This document shows, in pieces, positions 18,330 to 25,993 of a stretch of 64,000 bases of DNA; position 1 is the first letter of the stretch; each line of letters begins with the position of its first letter. The position numbers were made by a program, and so were the translations under genes. The notes beneath the pieces are model-generated. The model was given only the letters and a program-made list of their open reading frames with translations. It was not told where the DNA came from and did no database searches. The stretch spans positions 496,001 through 560,000 of the forward strand of contig NZ_JBFRYC010000001.1 of assembly GCF_040892615.1 (NCBI RefSeq), written 5' to 3'. Source of the stretch: Thioclava arctica (GTDB lineage Bacteria > Pseudomonadota > Alphaproteobacteria > Rhodobacterales > Rhodobacteraceae).

Positions 18330-18920
18330 CTAGCGGTCGAAAATCTGCTGACAGATACCGGGAATGAAATCCGGGCCCAGCTTGCTTGCATCAAAGGCGC
18401 GCAGGTCTTGCTGGCCTTTTTTGGTCTGGCTATCGAGCGTGATCTCATAGCCGCCCGTAAGCAGATTGACGTCGCACGCGCCCTGAGATTCGGGGTCGAT
18501 ACGGTCGTAATATTGATAGCTGTAGCCCGAGACGACGAACTGCTCGTCGCGCCAAGCAATGGAAAACGTGGATTCCCAAGGTGTGCGGCCAAAGCCGATC
18601 TGTTCTTGGTGCAGCGAGAAGGTCGAGGGCGAGAGCGCGGCCAAACTGGGGGTCTGCCCGCCACCCTGACCCGAGAACACCACGCGCGTGAGCGTCAGCG
18701 CAGGCTTCAGGCCATAGACCGCATCGCCAAGGTAGATCGTCAAATCGGCGGCATCGCTATCATTTTGCGTCAGCGTGGCGGCATCAGGGAGCCCGTCGCC
18801 GTTCCAGTCGCCCGACAGCGCCGCGATCAGATCGCCCGGTTTGGCCGGGACACTGGTGTCTTGCGCCGCCGCAAGAGCAGGGGCGAGCCCCAACACCAGT
18901 GCCGCCAGCGCCCGGATCAC
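18330..18920 (-). CDS. Secreted protein with an FG-GAP-like calcium motif
   Basis: The 196-residue product has a signal peptide (MIRALAALVLGLAPALAAAQ) and then SGDWNGDGLPDAATL, a DxNxDGxxD loop like those of FG-GAP/VCBS and EF-hand-type calcium sites. Only one such loop is seen, so it is not a full beta-propeller. Two cysteines (GACDV and GICQQ) could form a disulfide. The gene starts with GTG overlapping the cobS stop (GTGA), which suggests coupling to cobS. No enzymatic function is apparent. Export to the periplasm is inferred. Confidence 0.7.
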   Translation of the reverse strand: MIRALAALVLGLAPALAAAQDTSVPAKPGDLIAALSGDWNGDGLPDAATLTQNDSDAADLTIYLGDAVYGLKPALTLTRVVFSGQGGGQTPSLAALSPSTFSLHQEQIGFGRTPWESTFSIAWRDEQFVVSGYSYQYYDRIDPESQGACDVNLLTGGYEITLDSQTKKGQQDLRAFDASKLGPDFIPGICQQIFDR

Positions 18921-19888
18921 TTTGCCATCGCAGCCGCAGATTCGGGCAGTTCTTCGTCAAACAGGCGCTGGTAGAACTCGGCGACGGTCTGGCGCTCCAG
19001 CTCGTCGCATTTGTTCAGGAAGGACAGGCGGAACGCATAGCCGATATTGTTGAAGATGCGCGCGTTCTGCGCCCATGCGATCACCGTGCGCGGGCTCATG
19101 ACGGTGGACAGATCGCCATTCATGAACGCCGTGCGCGTCAGATCGGCGACGGTCACCATCTGGCTGATCGTCTTGCGCCCGGTCTCGGTGTTGTATTGCG
19201 GGTTTTTCGACAAAACGATGGCGACCTCGGCGTCATGGCTGAGATAGTTCAGCGTCGACACCAGACTCCAGCGGTCCATCTGGCCTTGGTTGATCTGCTG
19301 TGTGCCGTGATACAGGCCCGTCGTGTCGCCCAGACCCACGGTGTTGGAAGTCGCAAACAGCCGGAAATAGGGGTTCGGCGTGATCACCTCGTTTTGATCC
19401 AGCAGCGTCAGCTTGCCATCGGCTTCCAGCACGCGCTGGATCACGAACATCACATCCGCGCGCCCCGCGTCGTATTCGTCAAACACGATCGCGGTCGGGT
19501 TGCGCAGCGCCCAAGGCAGGATGCCCTCGTGGAACACCGTGACCTGCTTGCCATCGACCAGCTTGATCGCATCCTTGCCGATCAGGTCGATCCGGCTGAC
19601 ATGACTATCAAGGTTGACGCGCACGCAGGGCCAGTTCAGCCGCGCAGCCACCTGCTCAATATGGGTGGATTTGCCCGTGCCGTGATAGCCCTGAATCATC
19701 ACCCGGCGGTTATAGGCAAAACCTGCCAAAATCGCCAAGGTGGTGTCGGGATCGAACTTATAGGTGGAATCGATGGCAGGCACGCGCTCGCTGGTTTCGG
19801 CGAATGCCTTGACCTTCATATCGGACTCGACGCCGAAAACTTCTCGGATATCAACCTCTTCAGTCGGTTTGGCGTTCTGATCGAGCAT
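18917..19888 (-). CDS. cobS: Cobaltochelatase subunit CobS
   Basis: CobS is the AAA+ ATPase of the aerobic cobaltochelatase and forms rings with CobT. The 323-residue product has Walker A GYHGTGKS at residues 67-74, Walker B AIVFDEYD near 133-140 and the sensor-like region LFATSNTVGLGD. The N-terminus EEVDIREVFGV and the block LDSHVSRIDLIG are typical of CobS. Length matches the family. The stop overlaps the next gene, a small secreted protein, by 4 bases. A 173-base gap separates it from the divergent DUF4177 gene. Confidence 0.95.
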   Translation of the reverse strand: MLDQNAKPTEEVDIREVFGVESDMKVKAFAETSERVPAIDSTYKFDPDTTLAILAGFAYNRRVMIQGYHGTGKSTHIEQVAARLNWPCVRVNLDSHVSRIDLIGKDAIKLVDGKQVTVFHEGILPWALRNPTAIVFDEYDAGRADVMFVIQRVLEADGKLTLLDQNEVITPNPYFRLFATSNTVGLGDTTGLYHGTQQINQGQMDRWSLVSTLNYLSHDAEVAIVLSKNPQYNTETGRKTISQMVTVADLTRTAFMNGDLSTVMSPRTVIAWAQNARIFNNIGYAFRLSFLNKCDELERQTVAEFYQRLFDEELPESAAAMAK

Positions 19889-20009
19889 CTCGGGCGTCCT
19901 TTCCTTGCTTGACGCGATTTGTGGACCATCAGCGAGAGGGGTTCAAGAGCCGCAATTGTCTCAGTTACACGCGGCTCGGCCCGTTCCCGCCACCTCACGG
20001 GTGTTTCGG

Positions 20010-20037
20010 TTGACCGGGATTGCGCATGCGATAGAAA
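20010..20037 (+). promoter_or_regulatory. Sigma-70-like promoter before the DUF4177 gene
   Basis: TTGACC at 20010-20015 and TAGAAA at 20032-20037 are 16 bases apart, about 25 bases before ATG 20062. The -35 element is close to consensus and the position is right. No experimental start is known. Confidence 0.4.
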
Positions 20038-20061
20038 GACCCCCAAGCAAAAGGTGGCCAA

Positions 20062-20493
20062 ATGCAACATTTCGAATACAAAGTCATTCCCGCCCCGGCG
20101 CGGGGAGAAAAAGAGCGTGGGCTGAAGACCGGGATCGATCGGTTTGCCCATACCCTGTCGGGTTTGATGAACGACATGGCCGTGCAGGGCTGGGAGTATC
20201 TGCGCGCCGAGACCCTGCCTGCCGAAGAGCGCACGGGCCTCACGGGCAAGACCACCGTCTATCACAACCTGCTGGTGTTTCGCCGCGCGCTGTCGCTGGA
20301 ACCCGCGCAGGGGATCGGCGCACATCTGAGCAGCCATGACACGGCTGCAAATGTCGAAGGCGCGCCCAAGGTCGCCCCGAAAGTGAGCCTGATGGCTGAG
20401 GGCGAGAAACCGGCCGAGCGTAGCCTGAAGGCCGAAGCGCCTGAAGGGCGTGCGCCCAGCCTGCGCGCCAGCCGGTCCGAGGACGACAGCTAA
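20062..20493 (+). CDS. DUF4177 domain protein
   Basis: The 143-residue product opens with MQHFEYKVIPAP and continues with LMNDMAVQGWEYLRAETLP and TTVYHNLLVFRR, the pattern of DUF4177 proteins (a short alpha-beta domain with a conserved Gly-Trp-Glu). The last 50 residues are polar, low in complexity and likely disordered. No function is known. It stands alone: cobS is divergent upstream and a 309-base gap follows. Confidence 0.75.
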   Translation: MQHFEYKVIPAPARGEKERGLKTGIDRFAHTLSGLMNDMAVQGWEYLRAETLPAEERTGLTGKTTVYHNLLVFRRALSLEPAQGIGAHLSSHDTAANVEGAPKVAPKVSLMAEGEKPAERSLKAEAPEGRAPSLRASRSEDDS

Positions 20494-20802
20494 GAGATTG
20501 GGCGCACGCGCTTGGGTGAGAGACGCCTGATAGGGTATTGATCTGGCAAGAAAATCCGCCTGTAAGGCGGTGGCTGGGCCTATTCTTGGGCCGCGCGCGT
20601 CGCTCCTTCGTCTTTCTTTGCAGGAAACAAGGGCGAACCGGGCGCGTCGAGGTGCAATTCTTGCGGATCGGCGTTTTTGTTTGGCTCAAAGGGCTCGCCC
20701 CCTTCCCTCAAGCGCTATTTCCACTAAACTGCGTGGCCCGACTCGGCGTGTAGGTCCACTCGCTTTCACCGAACCAGGCATCGGGCAGAACAAGAGGCAA
20801 GC
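20494..20802. other. 309-base gap with no convincing gene
   Basis: Between the DUF4177 and J-domain genes there is only a small stem (CCGCC-TGTAA-GGCGG near 20557) and short open frames with poor codon use and no ribosome sites. I see no tRNA, terminator with a T tract, or clear promoter. It could hold a regulatory RNA, but nothing visible argues for one. Confidence 0.5.
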
Positions 20803-21423
20803 ATGAGCAAGAGCGATCCTTTCGGGTTCAATATTTCGGCCGCCGCCGACAAGAAGCGCCGCTCTAAGGGGCGCCGTGGCATGTCAGGCGCGTTTGAATC
20901 GTCCACCCGCGTGTGCGATCACGCAGGCTGCGAAGAACCCGGCAAATACCGCGCGCCCAAAAGTCCAAAAGTGTTGGATGATTACTATTGGTTCTGCAAA
21001 GACCATGTGCGCGATTACAATTTGAACTGGAACTATTTCCAAGGCCAGTCCGAGGAAGAATTCCAGAATTTCCTTGATAATGCGACGGTGTGGGAACGCC
21101 CGACCAAGCCATTTTCCAAGGCCAAAGAGGAACAGGGCTGGGCGCGTCACGGCATTTCCGACCCCCATGAGATGCTGGGCGTGAATGCCACGCTCAATCC
21201 GGGTCGCTCGCTGGGGCGCAAATTGCCGCCGACGGAAAAGCGCGCGCTGGATATTCTCGATCTGCGCGACAGCACCACAAAGGCGGATATTCGCAAGACC
21301 TACAAGGCGCTGATCAAGGTGCTGCACCCCGATATGAATGGTGGGGATCGTTCTCAGGAAGACATGCTGCAAGAGGTGCTTTGGGCTTGGGAACAGCTTA
21401 AAGAAAGCCGCAACTTCAAGTAA
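20803..21423 (+). CDS. J-domain protein with Cys/His-containing N-terminus
   Basis: The 206-residue product ends in a J domain (ALDILDLRDSTTKADIRKTYKALIKVLHPDMNGG, given here only as landmarks around HPD at residues 174-176). J domains stimulate the ATPase of Hsp70/DnaK. The first half has C38, H40, C43, C65 and H68, which could bind a metal, and a conserved-looking stretch YYWFCKDHVRDYN. The J domain at the C-terminus, rather than the N-terminus as in DnaJ, marks it as a class III J protein. A strong terminator follows. The client is unknown. Confidence 0.85.
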   Translation: MSKSDPFGFNISAAADKKRRSKGRRGMSGAFESSTRVCDHAGCEEPGKYRAPKSPKVLDDYYWFCKDHVRDYNLNWNYFQGQSEEEFQNFLDNATVWERPTKPFSKAKEEQGWARHGISDPHEMLGVNATLNPGRSLGRKLPPTEKRALDILDLRDSTTKADIRKTYKALIKVLHPDMNGGDRSQEDMLQEVLWAWEQLKESRNFK

Positions 21424-21448
21424 GGTTCGGGGCTTGGGCCGGGTATGA

Positions 21449-21475
21449 AAAGGGGCGCCGTGTGGCGCCCTTTTT
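21449..21475 (+). terminator. Intrinsic terminator after the J-domain gene
   Basis: AAAAGGGGCGCC and GGCGCCCTTTTT flank a GTGT loop. The 7-bp GC core GGGCGCC/GGCGCCC extends through a wobble pair and A-T pairs, and a T run follows. It lies about 25 bases after the stop codon. Confidence 0.85.
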
Positions 21476-21538
21476 AATGCTTGGTGCGCAGCTATTGCCC
21501 GCTCGCGCCTTTGAAGATGCGGGCTCGTGACCGGGGGC

Positions 21539-22057
21539 TTACGTAGCCGCCTTATCTGCCTTCTTTTTCTTCTTCTTGCCGCTCGATTTCGGGGCGCTGC
21601 GCGCAGGATCGATCTGGGTGGCCAGCGCTTCAGGGGTGAGCCGTGACAGTGCGCTCATATGGCCTGCGACGGCATCCAGCACCTCGCACAGGGCCGCTGC
21701 GCGCGGATCGGCGCTGCGGGTTTCCAGCGCGGCCAACTGATCGCGCGCAGGTCCGATCACGCGGCGCGCGCGTTCGCCCAGCACCAGCCGTGCCAGTTCC
21801 CACGGATCGGCGGGGGCGACGAAAAATTCCTTGCGCGAGCCCGGCGTGCGCGCGCTTTGGATCAGCCCGGCCTCGCGCAGCTCTTTCAGCGCAACCGAGA
21901 TGTTAGAGCGCGACAATCCAAGTTGATCGACCAGATCCTCGGCGCTGGGCGCTTGTGCGGCGCGCCAGATCGCCCCAAAACAGCGCCCCGCCGGACGGCT
22001 CAGCCCAAAACGCGGAGCAATTTCGCCAAAGCTGTCAGACAGATCCAGATCGGTCAT
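21539..22057 (-). CDS. GbsR/MarR-type transcriptional regulator
   Basis: The 172-residue product has a winged helix-turn-helix at about residues 35-85: APSAEDLVDQLGLSRSNISV is the HTH, and LKELREAGLIQS leads to the wing. The N-terminus SFGEIAPRFGLSRPAGRCFG is like GbsR-family repressors. The C-terminus is a lysine-rich tail (GKKKKKKADK) that is probably disordered. It starts 14 bases after the DgoK-like gene and may share a transcript with it and znuA. The effector and targets are unknown. Confidence 0.8.
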   Translation of the reverse strand: MTDLDLSDSFGEIAPRFGLSRPAGRCFGAIWRAAQAPSAEDLVDQLGLSRSNISVALKELREAGLIQSARTPGSRKEFFVAPADPWELARLVLGERARRVIGPARDQLAALETRSADPRAAALCEVLDAVAGHMSALSRLTPEALATQIDPARSAPKSSGKKKKKKADKAAT

Positions 22058-22071
22058 GAGGCTGGCTCCCT

Positions 22072-22842
22072 TCAGCGGTTGCGGGCTTGGGCCAGCCCTG
22101 CGATCAGCGCGGCCTCACCATCGCCCAACGTGACCTGTGCACCTTGGCTTTGCAAGGCGCGCAGGCAAACCTCGCCCCAGCCCGGAGCGGTGGGTGAGCT
22201 GAGCGCCAGCACGGGCTGGCCAAGCCACCACGGGCGCGTTGCGGCCAATTCCAGCCCCAGAACCGCCCCCGCCGCGCGCTCTGATTGTCCGTTCAGCGCC
22301 AGCGCGCCAAGATCGCGGCTGGCCCGTTCGGGGCGTGACAGCGCGTCGCTAAGGGCGGCGTCAAACGCAGTCCCCGCGTCCAGTTCAGCGCCAAGCCCCG
22401 CCAGTATCGCCGCCGATCCGGCCCGCGCCGCGCTGACGACTTCGCCCGCCGAGATATGCGCCCAAAGCGCAGTTGCGCCGCAAATCCAGATCACCCCGTC
22501 AAATTGCGGTGCGCCCGCCAGAATGCCCGCGATGCGCGCAGCCTCGGGCGGGGTTATCGGGTCACGCGGCTGGGTTTGCAGCAAGCCGGGCAGGGCGGGC
22601 AGGGCGCGATCCGCGATTTCTGCCACGGGCCAAGCCCCCTCGGGCAGCGGCGTGCAAGGCAGCGCGCGCGTCTCAAGCCCGACAGAGGCGGCGGCCAGCA
22701 CCACCTCTGTTTGGGGATCGGTCTGGGGCAAAAGCGGGCGCGGCGATGGGTTGGTGCGCGACCCTGTGATCGCGCCCGTGCCATCCACGCTGAGAGCACG
22801 CCAGCGCCCGGCTTCTTCTATTAATGCAATCCAATCAGTCAT
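22072..22842 (-). CDS. Divergent 2-dehydro-3-deoxygalactonokinase (DgoK)-like protein
   Basis: The 256-residue product resembles the ASKHA-fold sugar kinase DgoK in outline: an N-terminal WIALIEEAGRWRALSVDGTG strand pair, PGLLQTQPRDPITPPEAARIAGIL, and WICGATALWAHISAGEVVSA where DgoK has its His-Ser-Lys region. The usual phosphate-loop Asp-Gly-Thr and HSKW residues are replaced, so kinase activity is doubtful. No sugar-acid genes are nearby. It lies 31 bases after znuA and 14 before the GbsR-like gene. The family call is tentative. Confidence 0.5.
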   Translation of the reverse strand: MTDWIALIEEAGRWRALSVDGTGAITGSRTNPSPRPLLPQTDPQTEVVLAAASVGLETRALPCTPLPEGAWPVAEIADRALPALPGLLQTQPRDPITPPEAARIAGILAGAPQFDGVIWICGATALWAHISAGEVVSAARAGSAAILAGLGAELDAGTAFDAALSDALSRPERASRDLGALALNGQSERAAGAVLGLELAATRPWWLGQPVLALSSPTAPGWGEVCLRALQSQGAQVTLGDGEAALIAGLAQARNR

Positions 22843-22873
22843 TGGATGCAGATGGCATGCCTACGCGGCCAGA

Positions 22874-23851
22874 TCAATCCTGCGAGGACAGGCAGGTGGT
22901 GATCGTGTCGGCGGTCTTTTGCATCAGCGCTTCATACAGGCCCGGCCCATAGGTCAGCGAACTGCCCGAAGGATCCAGCGCGCCGCCCAGCTTGACGGGC
23001 GTGCCGTCGACCAGAATATCGACCATTTTGGGATCATGCTGTGCCTCGGGGAAGGCGCAATAGATCTTGGCCGCCGGGACGGTTGCTGTCGCTTCCTTGC
23101 GCAGGCTGATCATATGCGCCGCCCCGGGTGCGGTTGCATCACTGGGCGAAAGCGCCCCTGCCACGTTGAGTTCGTAGTGATCCGCAAGATAGCCATAGGC
23201 GGCGTGATAGACGAGAAAGGCTTTGTCCTGCACCGGGGCAAATTGCGCCTTGATCCGGGTGTCCATCGCACTGATGCGTTCCTGGGCGGCTTTGGCATTG
23301 GCCGCATAGGTTTGGGCATGTTCGGGATCAAGCTTGCCCAGATCCTGCGCGATCAGGCCCAGCCAGACCTTGGCATTGTCGGGGTCAAGCCAGGCATGGG
23401 GGTCTGTATTGGCATCGGTTTGCGTCGCCTCGGTGGCGTGTGTGTCATGCGCGTCGTGGTCTTCGTCCTCATCCAGATCGGCGCTGTGATCATGGGGGTC
23501 GGCGGCGCTGAACTGGCGGGTATGCGAGCCGGGCGCGCCCAGCAAAGTCAGGGCATGATCCTGCGCGTTGATCCCGTTCAGCGCGCGCTCCAGCCACGGG
23601 GTCAGGCGCGGCCCGATCCATACGATCAGGCCCGCATCCTGCAGCGCCCCCGCTTGGCTTGGCTTGAGCTGATAGTGATGGGCGTCGGAATTCTGGCCCA
23701 GCAGCACTGAAGGCGTGCCCAAATTGCCCATCACCTGCGCGACAAGCGACTGCACCGGGGGGATATCCGTCACCACTTTGGGCACCTCGGCCTGAGCGAG
23801 GCTCGCAAATGTGCCAAAGGCGGCAATCGACAACGGAATTATGAAGCGCAT
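22874..23851 (-). CDS. znuA: Zinc ABC transporter substrate-binding protein ZnuA
   Basis: ZnuA captures zinc in the periplasm and hands it to ZnuB. The 325-residue product has a signal peptide ending near LAQAEV, the metal-site segment NSDAHHYQLKPSQ, a His/Asp-rich flexible loop between about residues 105 and 145 (DPHDHSADLDEDEDHDAHD), then DPHAWLDPDNAK. ATG 23851 has AGGAGA upstream; longer frames lack a site. It is divergent from zur-znuCB and shares a paired palindromic operator with them, so zinc-dependent repression by Zur is expected. Confidence 0.94.
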   Translation of the reverse strand: MRFIIPLSIAAFGTFASLAQAEVPKVVTDIPPVQSLVAQVMGNLGTPSVLLGQNSDAHHYQLKPSQAGALQDAGLIVWIGPRLTPWLERALNGINAQDHALTLLGAPGSHTRQFSAADPHDHSADLDEDEDHDAHDTHATEATQTDANTDPHAWLDPDNAKVWLGLIAQDLGKLDPEHAQTYAANAKAAQERISAMDTRIKAQFAPVQDKAFLVYHAAYGYLADHYELNVAGALSPSDATAPGAAHMISLRKEATATVPAAKIYCAFPEAQHDPKMVDILVDGTPVKLGGALDPSGSSLTYGPGLYEALMQKTADTITTCLSSQD

Positions 23852-23889
23852 CTGTCTCTCCTGAACTTGATCTCGGCGTTGATAGATGT

Positions 23890-23934
23890 ATGTTATAAAA
23901 TCACACGTCAAGTGAAAATGTGATAAGGTAACAT
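23890..23934. promoter_or_regulatory. Paired Zur-type operators between znuA and zur
   Basis: ATGTTATAAAATCACA at 23890-23905 and TGTGATAAGGTAACAT at 23919-23934 are inverted copies of one another. Each copy is itself an imperfect palindrome of the form TGTTAT-N3-ATNACA, as known for Fur/Zur-family sites. One lies 39 bases before znuA and the other 5 bases before the zur start, so a single control region could repress both arms. Confidence 0.75.
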
Positions 23935-23938
23935 ATCA

Positions 23939-24454
23939 GTGGCCCAGCCTTGCGACCCGAAATCCCATGCAAACAGCGCTTTCGCGCCCCATGATCATGC
24001 CGGTTGCGCCGCAAGCACGCTGCATCGCGCGCAAGAGGTCGCACAGGAAAAAGGGGCGCGGCTGACCCCGGTGCGCCAGCGCGCGTTGGAGATTTTGCTT
24101 GAGGAGCATCGCGCGATGGGGGCCTATGAGGTGCTGGATCGGCTGGCGGCAGATGGCTTTGGTAATCAGCCCCCCGTGGCCTATCGCGCGCTGGAATTTC
24201 TGGTCGAGAACGGCTTGGCGCATCGGGTGCGTCGGCTCAATGCCTTTGCGGCCTGCATGCGGCCGGGCGAAGATCACGCGCCGGTTTTCCTGATTTGTCG
24301 CGACTGTGGCGAGGTCGCCGAGGCGGGCGCGGATGAGGTGCGCAGCGCCTTGCTCGCCGCCGCCGCACGCCATAATTTCACCGTCGAACGCGCCACGGTC
24401 GAGGCTTTGGGCCTGTGCCCGCGCTGTGCGCAAACACCCGAGGCCGAGGCATGA
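23939..24454 (+). CDS. zur: Zinc uptake regulator, Fur family
   Basis: The 171-residue product has a Fur-type winged helix (LTPVRQRALEILLEEHRAMG, AYEVLDRLA) and two CxxC pairs, CRDC near residue 121 and CPRC near residue 161, which bind the structural zinc. FNQPP-type wording appears as FGNQPPVAYRALEFL. The N-terminus contains His and Cys (HDHAGC). GTG 23939 lies only 5 bases from the second operator and has no ribosome site, so it may be leaderless or start further in. It overlaps znuC by 4 bases and is likely autoregulated. Confidence 0.92.
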   Translation: MAQPCDPKSHANSAFAPHDHAGCAASTLHRAQEVAQEKGARLTPVRQRALEILLEEHRAMGAYEVLDRLAADGFGNQPPVAYRALEFLVENGLAHRVRRLNAFAACMRPGEDHAPVFLICRDCGEVAEAGADEVRSALLAAAARHNFTVERATVEALGLCPRCAQTPEAEA

Positions 24455-25218
24455 AAGACCTGATCACCGCGCAGGATCTATCCGTGCGCCATGGCGCGAC
24501 CGAGGTGCTCTCAAACGTCAATTTCACCATTGCCCAGGGCGAGATCGTCACCGTGATCGGCCCCAACGGCTCGGGCAAATCCACGCTGATCCGCGCGCTG
24601 ATCGGGCTGCAGCCTGCGGCAACCGGGCAGGTAGTCCGCGCGCCGGGGCTGGCGATTGGTTATGTTCCCCAAAAGCTGCATATCGACGCCAGCCTGCCGC
24701 TAACGGTGCGCCGGTTCTTGTCGCTGCCCAAGCGCGTCTCAAACGCACAGGCCCAAGAAGCGCTGGAGCGCACGGGCGTTGCAGGCCTTGGCGCGCGCCC
24801 GATTGCGCGCCTCTCAGGGGGGCAGTTTCAGCGCGTGCTTCTGGCGCGCGCCTTGCTGGTGGACCCTGAAATCCTGATTCTGGACGAGCCGACGCAAGGG
24901 CTTGATCAACCCGGCACGGCGGCGTTTTACAAGCTGATTGAAGAGGTGCGCGCGCAGACCGGGGCGGCGGTGTTGATGGTCAGCCATGATCTGCATGTGG
25001 TGATGTCGGCCTCGGACCGGGTGATTTGTCTCAACGGCCATGTCTGCTGTCAGGGCGCGCCCAAGGTGGTGGCCGAAGCACCGGAATATCGCGCGCTGTT
25101 TGGCATGGGCACGCGCGGGGCCTTTGCGCTGTATCAGCATGATCACGATCACGGGCATGAGGCGGGCGCCGAGGGTGCTGCTTGCAGCCATGAAGGGCAT
25201 AAGCACGAACATGTTTGA
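24451..25218 (+). CDS. znuC: Zinc ABC transporter ATP-binding protein ZnuC
   Basis: The 255-residue ATPase powers zinc import through ZnuB. Walker A GPNGSGKS lies at residues 37-44, the signature LSGGQFQRV near 128, and Walker B ILILDEPTQGLD follows. The last 30 residues are unusual: HDHDHGHEAG and SHEGHKHEHV give a histidine-rich tail that could bind zinc on the cytoplasmic side. ATG 24451 overlaps the zur stop (ATGA), and the znuB ATG lies inside the end of this gene, so all three are translated in sequence. Confidence 0.94.
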   Translation: MKDLITAQDLSVRHGATEVLSNVNFTIAQGEIVTVIGPNGSGKSTLIRALIGLQPAATGQVVRAPGLAIGYVPQKLHIDASLPLTVRRFLSLPKRVSNAQAQEALERTGVAGLGARPIARLSGGQFQRVLLARALLVDPEILILDEPTQGLDQPGTAAFYKLIEEVRAQTGAAVLMVSHDLHVVMSASDRVICLNGHVCCQGAPKVVAEAPEYRALFGMGTRGAFALYQHDHDHGHEAGAEGAACSHEGHKHEHV

Positions 25219-25993
25219 CGATTTTCTGATCCGCGCGGGGCTTGCCGGGATTGGCCTGACGCTGGCAACCGGGCCGCTGGGCGCATTCGTGGTGTGGCGG
25301 CGCATGGCCTATTTTGGCGATGCGACGGCGCATGCTGCGATCTTGGGCGTGGCGCTGAGTTTCGCCTTTGGTACCTCGGTTTATCTTGGCACGCTGGGCG
25401 TGGCGCTGGCGATGGCGCTGACGGTGGCGCGGCTGTCGGGGCGGGGCCATGCGATGGATACGATGCTGGGCGTGCTGGCCCATTCGGCGCTGGCGCTGGG
25501 GCTGCTGGCGGCCTCGTTCCAGACGGGGTTGCGCGTCGATCTGAGCGCGTGGCTGTTTGGCGATATTCTGGCGGTGTCGAAAACCGATCTGGTGATCGTG
25601 TGGGGCGGGGCGGCGGTGGTGCTTGCGCTGCTGGCATGGCGCTGGCAAGGGCTGCTGACGGCCACAATCAATGATGAATTGGCGATGGCCTCGGGCATTA
25701 ATCCCAAACGCGAGCAACTGGTGCTGACGGTGGCGCTGGCGCTGACAGTAGCGGTCTCGATCAAGATCGTGGGGGCGTTGCTGATCGCAGCCCTGCTGAT
25801 CGTGCCAGCCGCCAGCGCGCGTCAACTTGCGCGCAGCCCCGAGACGATGGCGGCGGGCGCGACGGGTGTCGGCATCGCGTCGGTGTTGCTGGGGCTCTGG
25901 GCCTCGATGCAGTTTGACACCCCCGCTGGCCCCTCGATCGTGTCCGCCGCGACGGTGATTTTCATGGTCTCGCTGCTGTTTCGGCGTCGCTAG
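25211..25993 (+). CDS. znuB: Zinc ABC transporter permease ZnuB
   Basis: The 260-residue inner-membrane protein belongs to the ABC-3 permease family. It opens MFDDFLIRAGLAGIGLTLAT and has about eight hydrophobic spans, with the family block RMAYFGDATAHAAILGVAL near residue 35 and a conserved SIKIVGALLIAALLIVPAA near residue 185. ATG 25211 overlaps znuC by 8 bases. The stop overlaps that of the convergent EamA gene by three or four bases, leaving no room for a terminator. Confidence 0.92.
   Translation: MFDDFLIRAGLAGIGLTLATGPLGAFVVWRRMAYFGDATAHAAILGVALSFAFGTSVYLGTLGVALAMALTVARLSGRGHAMDTMLGVLAHSALALGLLAASFQTGLRVDLSAWLFGDILAVSKTDLVIVWGGAAVVLALLAWRWQGLLTATINDELAMASGINPKREQLVLTVALALTVAVSIKIVGALLIAALLIVPAASARQLARSPETMAAGATGVGIASVLLGLWASMQFDTPAGPSIVSAATVIFMVSLLFRRR

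Noticed and set aside
20538..20753. A 71-codon frame in the gap before the J-domain gene
   Set aside because: It has no ribosome site, poor codon use and Arg-rich content typical of chance frames in GC-rich DNA.
21659..23710. A 683-codon plus-strand frame across the GbsR-like, DgoK-like and znuA genes
   Set aside because: It is Ala/Arg/Ser-rich with no motif and runs opposite three genes, two of them with clear family motifs.
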